Shown here: positions 7,874 to 15,717 of the stretch, one piece after another
How positions within the stretch are numbered: the first letter of the stretch is position 1
Layout of the letters: every line of letters begins with the position of its first letter
Source of the DNA: a virus
Reading direction: 5' to 3' (one strand)
DNA length: 26,153 bases
IMG/VR virus record: IMGVR_UViG_3300032086_000094
Coordinates: 1-26,153 of that record
The notes under the pieces: model-generated
What the model was told of the DNA's origin: nothing
Database searches by the model: none
What the model saw: the letters and a program-made list of their open reading frames with translations, nothing else
Made by a program: the position numbers and the translations under genes

Positions 7874-9804
7874 TCTGCGTTCTCCAGTGCGGTAAGTCGT
7901 GTCTCAAGTTCTTGGATGGTTGCCACAAGTAGTGGCACCAGCTTTGACTGGTCAATGCCCTGATAAACAGGGTTGCCATCATCATCGACTTCGTTGTGTG
8001 CGCCTGTAATTGCTTCCGGCACAACGGTCTGCACTTCATGTGCGAGGAAGCCGTCAACGGTTGTGTCGGCGTCTGCAATGAAGTTGAAGCGGACAGGGTT
8101 GAGTTGCTTGAGGCGTGTTGTTGCGCCTGTCATATCAACTACGTTTTCTTTTAGGCGGTGGTCTGAGGATGTGTTATAGGCTGTTGCTGAAGCGGTTACT
8201 GATATGGAACCCACAGTGGTGTTGTCTTTGCGGAATAATGCAATGTCGCCGTCACTGCTTCGGCGGTTCAAAAGCAATGGTGCATCATTGTTTCGGGTTG
8301 CGACCAAAACATTACTTCTATTCAACTCAATGCCATCGGTAGCTGTATTCTCTACCGTTTTTCCAGTCATTACCGTGCCATTGCTGTCGATGCGCATACG
8401 TTCTGTTGCGGTATTACCATACTCACCTGTGTAAAACCTAATTGGACTGGAGGCATGACCGCTTGTAATACCCAAGCTACCTGCCGATGCTGTGTTGCCT
8501 GAGATAGAAGATTGCCCACTTAGAAAAGCGGTGCCAGAGAGGTAGAGGTCTTTCCAGCGAGTGCCACCCGCACCCAAGTCGAGAGCATTGTCCCAACCTG
8601 CACCAGTGCTGTTGTTCGCAGGGTCGACGCTGTAACCAGTGCCAACTTTTAAGCCGCCATATGTCGGGTTTTTGAAGAATGGTCTGCCGCCGTTGGTGCC
8701 AATACTCCCCACAGTAACGTCATCTTTGCGTAAATTAATTATTTTCCCGTCATTGGTTGTTCTATTAAGGTCTAATGCAATGTTACTATCTACAGAAATT
8801 CCTGTTTCACCTGTAGGTCTTACATCAAATCCATTTGTGTCAACTCCAATTGCAGTCTTTCCCACCAGCAAGTTGCCGCTGCTGTCGATGCGCATGCGTT
8901 CTGCTTGTCCATTAGTGCCAAATTGCATTGAATTGTCAGAATGGTCATATCTGATGCGTCCTGCGGCAGAATCGCCATTATCTGCAAAAAACAAACTTGC
9001 TTTGCTAGTATTGCCAGCGCCTATTGTAATGCCAGCGTCACCAGAACCTTCAACAAACAATTCGTCACCAGAACTGGCTACCGAAGAGCCTGATGAAGCG
9101 GTTTGGATATGTGCTTTTGCACTAAGCGAACTCGTCCCGATGCCCACGCCGCCACCAGCATCTAGGATAATATCAAAGTTAGTATCAATCGTTACATCAG
9201 TGCTTGCAGTTGCGTTTGTTATTGTATCAACAGCTAGACTGCCTGTCACTTGCGCGCCAAAAGAAGCGGTGGCGAGTTTTTTAGCACTATCGTAGTAAAG
9301 TTCTGCGGCACCATCTGGCACAGCCGCAATCATTGTTTCAGTATTTGCGGGATTAGACACAATAAAGTTCTGCGCTAATATCTTTAAATTTCCCGTACCT
9401 TGATCACTTAGAAAAGATGTAGACCCATCATGAAAAATCTGCAGGTCAGACCCAGCACCGAAGATGGCCTTGTCGTTGTCGCCAAGTGTTAGGTCACCGC
9501 CACTAATGTTGAAGTCACCGTTTACACTGCCACCAAACACACTGAATGTATCGTACACGACAATCTCAACCACATCCGATGCAGTCAGGGCAGCAAGGCT
9601 ACTGATTGTATTCGTTGATGGCGTGGCTGTGTAATCTGTGCCACTTACGAGGGCAACACCATTCAGGCTCACGTCTACGTAGTTCGCATCCGTGAACGAC
9701 AGGCCAGTCACCTGTGCTGGCGCAAGCGAAGTCTCACCGCCTGACGCAGTGAAGTAGTATCGACTGCGTACAGCCTGAGATGGTGTTTTACCCAAGTATG
9801 CCAT
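7870..9804 (-). CDS. Tail fibre with S74-type C-terminal chaperone (644 aa)
   Basis: The N-terminus (MAYLGKTPSQAVRSRYYFTA) is followed by a beta-rich attachment region (FTDANYVDVSLNGVALVSG, about 36-54) typical of virion-proximal fibre ends. Then come several fibre repeat motifs: FGAGSDLQIFHDGS, GIGTSSLSAKAHI and two ERMRIDS(S/N)G units. The S74-type autochaperone lies at the C-terminus, with SDHRLK giving Ser547 and Lys552 as the candidate cleavage dyad, then GFLAHEVQTVVPEAI and a terminal coiled coil ending LETRLTALENAE. In this family the released domain works as a folding chaperone. One base separates it from the preceding 74-residue gene, and it overlaps the next fibre by ATGA. It is probably a main receptor-contact fibre. 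Confidence 0.9.
   Translation of the reverse strand: MAYLGKTPSQAVRSRYYFTASGGETSLAPAQVTGLSFTDANYVDVSLNGVALVSGTDYTATPSTNTISSLAALTASDVVEIVVYDTFSVFGGSVNGDFNISGGDLTLGDNDKAIFGAGSDLQIFHDGSTSFLSDQGTGNLKILAQNFIVSNPANTETMIAAVPDGAAELYYDSAKKLATASFGAQVTGSLAVDTITNATASTDVTIDTNFDIILDAGGGVGIGTSSLSAKAHIQTASSGSSVASSGDELFVEGSGDAGITIGAGNTSKASLFFADNGDSAAGRIRYDHSDNSMQFGTNGQAERMRIDSSGNLLVGKTAIGVDTNGFDVRPTGETGISVDSNIALDLNRTTNDGKIINLRKDDVTVGSIGTNGGRPFFKNPTYGGLKVGTGYSVDPANNSTGAGWDNALDLGAGGTRWKDLYLSGTAFLSGQSSISGNTASAGSLGITSGHASSPIRFYTGEYGNTATERMRIDSNGTVMTGKTVENTATDGIELNRSNVLVATRNNDAPLLLNRRSSDGDIALFRKDNTTVGSISVTASATAYNTSSDHRLKENVVDMTGATTRLKQLNPVRFNFIADADTTVDGFLAHEVQTVVPEAITGAHNEVDDDGNPVYQGIDQSKLVPLLVATIQELETRLTALENAE
8861..8901 (-). 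repeat. 41-bp fibre cassette repeat, copy in the 644-aa fibre
   Basis: Second copy of the cassette that encodes ERMRIDSSGNLLVG, in a different fibre gene from the copies at 7149-7189 and 11550-11590. A shorter, more diverged relative lies near 8378-8403 in the same gene. Confidence 0.8.
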
Positions 9805-9805
9805 G

Positions 9806-10030
9806 TTATGCTACCTCTGCAGCTTCGTCCTCGTCAGTCTGCTCTTGTACAGACTTGATAAGTTCATTGGTGAACACGTTCTGTGCAGCTTGCACTTGGT
9901 CGAGTTCAAAGCGAATGTTCGCAGACTTGTTCTGACATGACCGAATCTGGTTAATCAGATAGGTCTGCTGCTCATTCATGTCTTCCGGCGCATAGTCCTT
10001 GCCGTCGATTGTGATTACATTCTCAGTCAT
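9806..10030 (-). CDS. Small helical tail-accessory protein (74 aa), DUF6447-like
   Basis: The short protein opens with a beta segment (MTENVITIDGKDYAPEDMNE), followed by a long charged helix (QQTYLINQIRSCQNKSANIR and on) with an acidic end. This layout, ITIDGxDY then a coiled coil, recalls a phage family listed as DUF6447, from memory and not searched. An AAGGAG ribosome site sits 5 bases before the ATG and overlaps the preceding stop. Genes of this kind commonly sit beside fibre genes; a role in fibre assembly or attachment is inferred from that placing. Confidence 0.75.
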   Translation of the reverse strand: MTENVITIDGKDYAPEDMNEQQTYLINQIRSCQNKSANIRFELDQVQAAQNVFTNELIKSVQEQTDEDEAAEVA

Positions 10031-10039
10031 AGTTACTCC

Positions 10040-10396
10040 TTACCATCCAGACGGAAGACGATTACCCATTGCTGGGGATGCCATTTCCGTGATTTGTGCA
10101 TCAAGACTTGCCTGTACCTCTGCCTCTGTCTGGGCGAGATGTTCAAGTGTCTTGGTCTTGCACCAGTCTTTTGTCACGCTGTTGAACGTAACGAAGTCGG
10201 GGTCATCTGCTTCGGGCGTTGTAAGACCTGCTGTGCCGTACATGCTGGCTGTCAGGTAGTTGCCGTCTGCGTCTTGTTCAGAGTCACTGACTGCTGTTAC
10301 ACGCCAGTGAATAGTTGAAATCACGTCGTCGTGACCATTCTGTGCAGTGTTGTGGACATCCAGTGTAGGGAAGTCCCATGTGTATGTATTGGCCAT
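10040..10396 (-). CDS. Small conserved tail-region protein (118 aa), DUF7936-like
   Basis: The N-terminal half looks like a beta sandwich (TYTWDFPTLDVHN, ISTIHWRVTAVSD, DGNYLTASMYGTAGL). The C-terminal half is helical (KTLEHLAQTEAEVQASLDAQ), ending in a Pro/Gly tail (GNRLPSGW). The pattern of a WxVT or HWR strand, an A-S-x-Y-G-T strand and a C-terminal helix resembles a family found beside tail fibres in marine phages, which I recall as DUF7936. An AAGGAG site 7 bases before the ATG overlaps the previous stop region. The function is not known. Confidence 0.75.
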   Translation of the reverse strand: MANTYTWDFPTLDVHNTAQNGHDDVISTIHWRVTAVSDSEQDADGNYLTASMYGTAGLTTPEADDPDFVTFNSVTKDWCKTKTLEHLAQTEAEVQASLDAQITEMASPAMGNRLPSGW

Positions 10397-10408
10397 CGTA
10401 AAACTCCT

Positions 10409-12100
10409 TTAACAAGCCATCAGGACGCAAGGCACAAGGTAGCTGCCATCGTCATAGGTATGTGAAACATTGGTGCTGGTCACCTTTGCAATCGTCTTGC
10501 TGCGAACAATGTCGTCGCCCTGCGGCTTGGCTGTGCCGTCACCTGCCGACATCAGCAAGTCGCCTCGTGCCACTGTCGTGCCGCTGGCAATACGGATGAC
10601 CATATCGCCGGTCATTGCGATGTTCATGTCGGCGGTGTAGTCAGTATCGTCATCATCCCAGTTGACGAACACGCCAGCCACATTGGCATCACCCTCGACA
10701 GACGACACAGCCATACAGTTAAGCTGCTCGTTGTCTTCGGTCACGCCGTCCTTTGTCCACTCTGCCATCTGGTCAAGGTTGGTCATTACAGTGCCTTTAA
10801 CAAGGCCATCTATGCGATTGCCGTCAGTGGCTTGTGACCAGCGGGATAGGTGACCACCGTTGTACGATACGGTTGTGCCAGATATAGAAATGGTTCCTTC
10901 TGTTGTATCTGCGTGTCTAAATTGAGCAAGGATTCCATCAGAAGACTGTCTGTTCAAATATAGAACAGGGTCGCCACTATTCGTAGCAGACACAAACCCT
11001 TCATTAGTTCCTATACCGATTGATACGCCATTAGTTGAAGATGCAGATACAGTCTTTCCAAACAGCACGTTATTAGTTTCAATACGCATACGTTCTGTGC
11101 CATCAGTGCCGATTACTATGGGGTTTGAACCTGTGCTTGTAATGCCACCTGTAGAACCTAAAACATCAGCACCAGTAAAAACAGGGTATGTGCCGCGTGA
11201 CCTAGTAGAACCTGATAATTCTAGGTTTTTGAAGCGGTGAGAAGGGTCGCCAAGACTGATTGCATTATCTCTTGATGCAGGTCCAGATGGGTTCCACGGT
11301 ATAATATAGTCAGAACCGCCAGCAAACAATACACCGACATCATCATTTCCAATGAATAGGTCACCGACGTTGTCAGTCCCAATACTCCCCACTTTGGTGC
11401 CGTCTTTTTTAAATGTTGCAATCTCACCATCAGATGATTTGCGGTTTCCAACGAAAGGAGCGTACCCGCTTACACTTGATTGAAGTTGACCAACAGCAGT
11501 TAAAGAATGACCCACTATATTATTATCAGCAGGATAGACATTAGTGCCACCCACCAGCAGATTGCCGCTGCTGTCGATGCGCATGCGTTCTGAGGATGCA
11601 CCACCGCCACTATTGGTGTGAAAAGTTAACTGAGTGCTTCCACCTCCGCTATAAGAGCCAACAGTAGCAAGACCACTGTCTGTTTCATAGTAAAGCTGAA
11701 TGCCGTTTACGGAGCCTGTCGTGTCGAACGATGCGGTGCTGCCAGAGATACCTATCTGGCCGCTGCTGTCGATGCGGGCGGCTTCTGCATTTGCTGTGTA
11801 AAAGCGTGTAGCAGTATTTGTTCCACCTAAGAAAAACTCATCACCACTAAGCCCAACCCAAGCCTTTTTAGTGTTGCTGTCAGTTTCACTCAATATAAGC
11901 AGTGGTCTTGTGCCGGAAATATCAACTACAGGGCTGCTGCTACCACTGAAACTAGAACCGTCAGGAGACGCGGTGCCTATTCCCACGTTATTATTGGTCG
12001 AATCAACGACAAGCGTAGTGCCGTCAATCTGAGCATCGCCAGTGACAGTCAGTTCATCTGCCGTGTTGAACCGTGTGATGCCAGCACCAATGTAACCCAT
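10409..12100 (-). CDS. Tail fibre with a non-S74, Peptidase_G2-like C-terminal domain (563 aa)
   Basis: Fibre repeats fill residues 1-410: NNVGIGTASPDGSSF near the N-terminus, ERMRIDSSGNLLVGG near the middle, and two diverged ERMRIE/AARIDSSG units. The C-terminal 151 residues (413-563) differ from those of the two S74 fibres. They run from HLSRWSQATDG through TEDNEQLNC, GVFVNWDDDD and GDLLMSAGDGTAKPQ to YLVPCVLMAC. I recall this cap from other marine phage fibres. Its GVFV, GD-LL and GDGTA pattern is reminiscent of Peptidase_G2/IMC self-cleaving chaperones such as the one on the GA-1 neck appendage, so it may play the same trimerising role (inference). It starts in a TGATG overlap with the 109-residue gene. 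Confidence 0.85.
   Translation of the reverse strand: MGYIGAGITRFNTADELTVTGDAQIDGTTLVVDSTNNNVGIGTASPDGSSFSGSSSPVVDISGTRPLLILSETDSNTKKAWVGLSGDEFFLGGTNTATRFYTANAEAARIDSSGQIGISGSTASFDTTGSVNGIQLYYETDSGLATVGSYSGGGSTQLTFHTNSGGGASSERMRIDSSGNLLVGGTNVYPADNNIVGHSLTAVGQLQSSVSGYAPFVGNRKSSDGEIATFKKDGTKVGSIGTDNVGDLFIGNDDVGVLFAGGSDYIIPWNPSGPASRDNAISLGDPSHRFKNLELSGSTRSRGTYPVFTGADVLGSTGGITSTGSNPIVIGTDGTERMRIETNNVLFGKTVSASSTNGVSIGIGTNEGFVSATNSGDPVLYLNRQSSDGILAQFRHADTTEGTISISGTTVSYNGGHLSRWSQATDGNRIDGLVKGTVMTNLDQMAEWTKDGVTEDNEQLNCMAVSSVEGDANVAGVFVNWDDDDTDYTADMNIAMTGDMVIRIASGTTVARGDLLMSAGDGTAKPQGDDIVRSKTIAKVTSTNVSHTYDDGSYLVPCVLMAC
11550..11590 (-). repeat. 41-bp fibre cassette repeat, copy in the 563-aa fibre
   Basis: Third copy of the ERMRIDSSGNLLVG-coding cassette, with one or two differences from the copies at 7149-7189 and 8861-8901. 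A partial copy at about 11759-11778 shares the GCTGCTGTCGATGCG core on the plus strand. Confidence 0.8.
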
Positions 12101-12429
12101 CAGGTAATCTCCAAGATTGACAGAGCCACGTCAGCAGATGATGCCGTGTTGCTCGTTACTTTCAATACGTCACTTGCGTTCATCACAACCTTTTGTTCAC
12201 CCCCAACGACAACAAGGCTACTACCCACCGGAACGGGTGCAGCCTTGATGAGATATACGTTGTCGCCGTCATTGTTCTCAAGCTGCACATCCACCTCAAT
12301 CTGTGAGGACACGATGTTGGCAACAGTGAGGCCAATGATGGTGGTTTCGGTTGCTGATGCTCCGGTGTGAATTGTGGCAGCAGATGTGCCTACACCGGTA
12401 TCAGTAACGAGTTTAAATGCGTTTGCCAT
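12100..12429 (-). CDS. Small beta-rich virion protein (109 aa)
   Basis: The protein is predicted to be almost all beta strand (TTIIGLTVANIVSSQIEVDV, VYLIKAAPVPVGSSLVVVGG, VALSILEI), with no Cys and little charge. It is the first gene after the consensus promoter at 12450-12478. A GAGGG ribosome site lies 6 bases before the ATG, so the predicted mRNA leader is only about 14 bases. Its layout (strand, N-rich turn, VPVGSSL, a late strand) resembles the 119-residue product of 16383-16742, and both lie just upstream of tail genes. A decoration or fibre-attachment role is inferred; no function is known to me. Confidence 0.78.
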   Translation of the reverse strand: MANAFKLVTDTGVGTSAATIHTGASATETTIIGLTVANIVSSQIEVDVQLENNDGDNVYLIKAAPVPVGSSLVVVGGEQKVVMNASDVLKVTSNTASSADVALSILEIT

Positions 12430-12449
12430 AGCTAACCCTCTTCGGATAC

Positions 12450-12478
12450 ATTATAGATTATTTTTAGCAGGTTGTCAA
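12450..12478 (-). promoter_or_regulatory. Consensus sigma70-type promoter (P3) for tail module 2
   Basis: Minus strand shows TTGACA (12478-12473), a spacer of exactly 17 bases, and TATAAT (12455-12450): both boxes match the bacterial consensus perfectly. The -35 box overlaps the TGA stop codon of the fibre gene upstream. A start near 12443 would give a leader of about 14 bases containing the GAGGG ribosome site at 12440-12436. The site fills the 45-base gap between the two genes, which argues against chance. Confidence 0.88.
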
Positions 12479-14184
12479 CCCAAAGCAATCGCTAGAGCCA
12501 CAGCTTCGTTTGACGCCGCAGTCTGTGCGAAGGCAGTAGTTGCGATAGTTGTGTTGCTAGTGCCAGCAGCCTGTGTTGTGGCAGTAACAGCACTGGACAG
12601 TGACCCACCATTAATTGTCGGGCTAGTCAGTGTTTTGTTAGTTAAGGTTTGTGTGCCGGTCAGAGTTGTGACAGTGTTATCAATAGCAACAGTAAGCGTG
12701 TTACCAGAACCTGACGTGTCAATACCTGTGCCACCGGCAATGTCCAGTGTCTCGCTGTCAAGGTCAATGCTTAGTGCGCCGCCACTGTCGCCCTGAAAGT
12801 CCAAGTCTTGTGCAGTGACTTGCGCATCAATGTAGGTCTTGATTGCCTTCGCAGAGGCGAGGGTATCATCCGAACCGGACACAGACGACAGGTCAGTATC
12901 CAAAACACCCGACGCGAGGTCAGCAACCTCTAGGTTTGTGATGCTGTTGCCCGTACCATTAGCGTCGATGGTCTTGTTTGTGAGTGTGTCCGTTGTGGCA
13001 CGACCTACGAGTGTGTCGCTACTGGTTGGCAGGGTGATTGTACCAGTGTTGCTTATAGATGAAATGACCGGGGTGGTCAGTGTTTTGTTCGTAAGCGTCT
13101 GCGTACCAGTGAGGGTGGTTACAGTGCTGTCGATTGCAACAGTCAGTGTGTTGCTCGAACCTGATGTGTCGATGCCCGTGCCACCAGCGATATCAAGAGT
13201 TTCGCTGTCAAGGTCAATGCTAAGTGCCCCACCACTGTCACCCTGAAAGTCGAGGTCCTGTGCAGTTATCTGTGCATCCACGTACGCCTTGATGGCTTTG
13301 GCAGAGGCAAGAGTGGTGTCTGTTCCAGCAACACTAGACAGATCAGTGTCGAGTACACCCGACTTGAGGTTGTCCACTTCAATGTTGGAGACAGTGTTGT
13401 TGTCTACATCAATTGTCTTGTTTGTCAGGGTCTTTGTGGTTGCGGCGAGATACGTGTCGAAGGTATCGACTGTAGTCTGACGCATTGTGCCGCCATCGTT
13501 GGTTACGATACCGTCACCCCCCGCTACGGCTGTCGTGCCAGCAGACGTGCCACCATCCATCAGATTGAGTTCTGCGGGAGTGGCAGTTACGTTTGTGCCG
13601 CCGATGTCGAGGGTTGTCATCGACACTTCGCCAGCAACAGTCAAGATGCCCGATGCGAGGGTCATCAAATCCGTATCGCTGGTGTGACCGATAGTTGCGC
13701 CGTCGATGTTGACGTTGTCGATAACAGCCTGTGTGATTACGCTGTTTGTGCCAAGCGTTGCACCATCTATAGAGCCGCCGTCAATGTTGGCTGTATCCGC
13801 AACCAAGCTGTCGATATTAGCTGTGCCGTGTATGTGCAGGTCTTTGAACTGCTTGCTCGACGAACCCAAATCGATATCGTTGTCGGTTGTTGGCTCAACT
13901 ACGCCATCCTTGATAACAAGCTGTTCGACTGACGAACTGGATACGTCAACAGAAAACTCAATCTGATTGTTAGGATTGTCGATAACAACTTTGTTTAGAG
14001 GTGTTGTAACTCCGGGGTCACCAATAAGTCCGATGACCGGACCCTCACCCGCTGTGCCATCATGTTTATGGCCGCTAGAGTTATTGAACGAAGCAAGAAG
14101 CTGGTTAAACTCGTCGTTAGAATCTGCTGCATCAATAACGTCGCCATCAACATAGGTTGACTGTCGTGCGGAATATCCTGCCAT
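12475..14184 (-). CDS. Repeat-rich tail fibre protein with internal duplication (569 aa)
   Basis: The N-terminus (MAGYSARQSTYVDGDVIDAA) with GHKHDG at 38-43 is typical of the virion-attachment end of phage fibres. The shaft is composed of Thr/Asn/Asp-rich beta repeats, with TLTNKTI/TLTNKTL occurring four times. Two blocks of about 105 residues, 150 residues apart, are nearly identical (SGVLDTDLSSV, then TAQDLDFQGDSGGALSIDL, then AGGTGIDTSGS). The C-terminus is Ala/Thr-rich (TTIATTAFAQTAASNEAV) and carries no S74 or other cap that I can see. It starts immediately next to the stop of the stabilisation protein gene and ends inside promoter P3. It may be the stalk or adaptor fibre to which the capped fibres of the next module attach (inference). 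Confidence 0.85.
   Translation of the reverse strand: MAGYSARQSTYVDGDVIDAADSNDEFNQLLASFNNSSGHKHDGTAGEGPVIGLIGDPGVTTPLNKVVIDNPNNQIEFSVDVSSSSVEQLVIKDGVVEPTTDNDIDLGSSSKQFKDLHIHGTANIDSLVADTANIDGGSIDGATLGTNSVITQAVIDNVNIDGATIGHTSDTDLMTLASGILTVAGEVSMTTLDIGGTNVTATPAELNLMDGGTSAGTTAVAGGDGIVTNDGGTMRQTTVDTFDTYLAATTKTLTNKTIDVDNNTVSNIEVDNLKSGVLDTDLSSVAGTDTTLASAKAIKAYVDAQITAQDLDFQGDSGGALSIDLDSETLDIAGGTGIDTSGSSNTLTVAIDSTVTTLTGTQTLTNKTLTTPVISSISNTGTITLPTSSDTLVGRATTDTLTNKTIDANGTGNSITNLEVADLASGVLDTDLSSVSGSDDTLASAKAIKTYIDAQVTAQDLDFQGDSGGALSIDLDSETLDIAGGTGIDTSGSGNTLTVAIDNTVTTLTGTQTLTNKTLTSPTINGGSLSSAVTATTQAAGTSNTTIATTAFAQTAASNEAVALAIALG
12620..13385 (-). repeat. Tandem duplication, period 450 bp, inside a fibre gene
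   Basis: Two copies, at about 12620-12935 and 13070-13385, share the same order of motifs offset by exactly 450 bases (for example 12781-12800 against 13231-13250). The period is 150 codons, so the frame is kept. The copies differ mainly at third positions, which points to an older duplication under protein-level constraint. Confidence 0.8.
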
Positions 14185-15717
14185 TTATCGTCTCCCTCCC
14201 GGAGTAAATTCTAGTTGGTAGCCCTTTATAGAAAACGGGGAAAGGCCACTGCTGTCGTCCACGCGGACGCCCACTGTAAATCCTGATCCCTCTACGGACT
14301 GCCTAACCAGAGGTGCGCCTGACGATCCATACACTGCAGTAGCATACTTACTTACAGGATCGCCGTAGATAGCCGCACTACCACCTGTCAACAAGTCATA
14401 TTCTGGCGGCTGGGGTGCTGTAGATGATAAAAAGTCATAACGAATACGAAACTTAGAACTCATAGTGCCTTCGTTTTCATAGTTCCAGATGATTCTTTGC
14501 ATCATCTTTCGTATACCAGCATCTCCCATATTTAGGTCAGGGGATCGATATCGTGCAGGTATGCTCGTCCCATCAAAATCATTGCCATCGTCATGCTTGT
14601 ATACGTAACCGTCGTGACCGCCGTGAACAATTGTTTCGGTACTGTCAATGAACCCAGAAGCCATGCAGGCAGGCTTAATGCCCTGCAAGTCTGCGTACTC
14701 AAATCCCATACCTCCACCCTCTGCGGCCTGTTTCATCACGGCAGCTACACCCTTTGCTCCCGTTTCCACAGTAGCGTCTGCAGCAAAGAATATGCGATAC
14801 TGACTCTTATTACGAATGACTGTTGATGAGATTCTGTCGAGACTGATGTTAGTGAGCAGGAGTCTGTCCTGTATCTGCTTCGACACGGTACCAAGTTCTA
14901 CGTCTCCGATACGGGCCGTACCAGCAAGAGTTCGAAGACCATCCGGGGCAAGGTAAATAATATCACCGCCAAGTTCTTGGATGCTGTGCTGACTAACACA
15001 TCCAATTCGACGTGTTACAGGCTGCAGTTGAAAGTCAGCAATGGACGTACCAGTAAGTTGATGAATCTGATCTTCGCAGAAAATAAACAACGAGTTACGA
15101 AAAGTAACTAGCTGCACGACTGCACTATCAACCTTTATAGACCCAGCACCGTTTGCTGCAGAAAAATCTGTTTCGCTAAAGGGCGCAGAAAACACGATCT
15201 CTTGCGGATTCGACGACATGCCAGCAAAAAACATGTGGTTCTTGTGCAGGGCTACGGTAGATGGGTCGGCGGGTGCGTTTGTTGTACTTACGGCAGTTAC
15301 AGAGGAGTTGTCGAATATGGCAGCGTTATTTGCGCCATCCACGTATATTATCTTTTCGTTGTTGTCAAAATTGTAAACAACAAAGCTGTAACGACCTGCG
15401 TTAGTTCTACCAGTCTGTATCTCTGTCCACGATCCGGTAGTGCCGCCCTTAAAAACCTTTGTGCCTCGTGCAGCAATAATGTTGCCCTTGTAAATAGCAA
15501 CACCTAAAACTTTTTCATTAGCTGCAGAGGTTTGAGGAACGATGTTTGAGTTGTACTTGGAAAATCCGTTTATTCTTCTATATCCACCAGAAATATCCGG
15601 CTCAAAATTTACAAGTTCTAGGGCTGCTCCGGGAGGCATAGAGAAAGAATCCCGGTTTAGTATTAAACCGCCGCCCAGTTTTACAACATACGGACTTAGC
15701 AGGGAAGTATCTGGCAT
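14185..15717 (-). CDS. P22 gp10-like packaged-DNA stabilisation/tail hub protein (510 aa)
   Basis: The N-terminus (MPDTSLLSPYVVKLGGGLIL, then PPGAALELVNFEPDISGGYR) is the opening I associate with marine-phage relatives of P22 gp10, the plug that seals the portal channel after packaging. The body is beta-rich with propeller-like blades, including KVLGVAIYKGNIIAARG, HKNHMFFAGM, NSLFIFCEDQIHQLTG and GGDIIYLAPDGLRTL. Length fits the family. It directly follows the adaptor gene (TGATG overlap), as gp10 follows gp4 functionally in P22-type heads. The C-terminal 120 residues (NMGDAGIRKMMQRIIWNYEN on) form another beta domain. A T7 gp12-like nozzle protein is the main alternative. Confidence 0.75.
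   Translation of the reverse strand: MPDTSLLSPYVVKLGGGLILNRDSFSMPPGAALELVNFEPDISGGYRRINGFSKYNSNIVPQTSAANEKVLGVAIYKGNIIAARGTKVFKGGTTGSWTEIQTGRTNAGRYSFVVYNFDNNEKIIYVDGANNAAIFDNSSVTAVSTTNAPADPSTVALHKNHMFFAGMSSNPQEIVFSAPFSETDFSAANGAGSIKVDSAVVQLVTFRNSLFIFCEDQIHQLTGTSIADFQLQPVTRRIGCVSQHSIQELGGDIIYLAPDGLRTLAGTARIGDVELGTVSKQIQDRLLLTNISLDRISSTVIRNKSQYRIFFAADATVETGAKGVAAVMKQAAEGGGMGFEYADLQGIKPACMASGFIDSTETIVHGGHDGYVYKHDDGNDFDGTSIPARYRSPDLNMGDAGIRKMMQRIIWNYENEGTMSSKFRIRYDFLSSTAPQPPEYDLLTGGSAAIYGDPVSKYATAVYGSSGAPLVRQSVEGSGFTVGVRVDDSSGLSPFSIKGYQLEFTPGGRR

Noticed and set aside
8639-9295. Plus-strand open frame (218 codons) under the 644-residue fibre
   Set aside because: Antisense to a clear S74 fibre gene; the Pro/Ser/Leu-rich product is what the reverse of Gly/Ser/Asp fibre repeats gives.
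15345-15368. TTGACA and TAATAT on the minus strand as another promoter
   Set aside because: The spacer is only 12 bases and the site is inside the gp10-like coding region.
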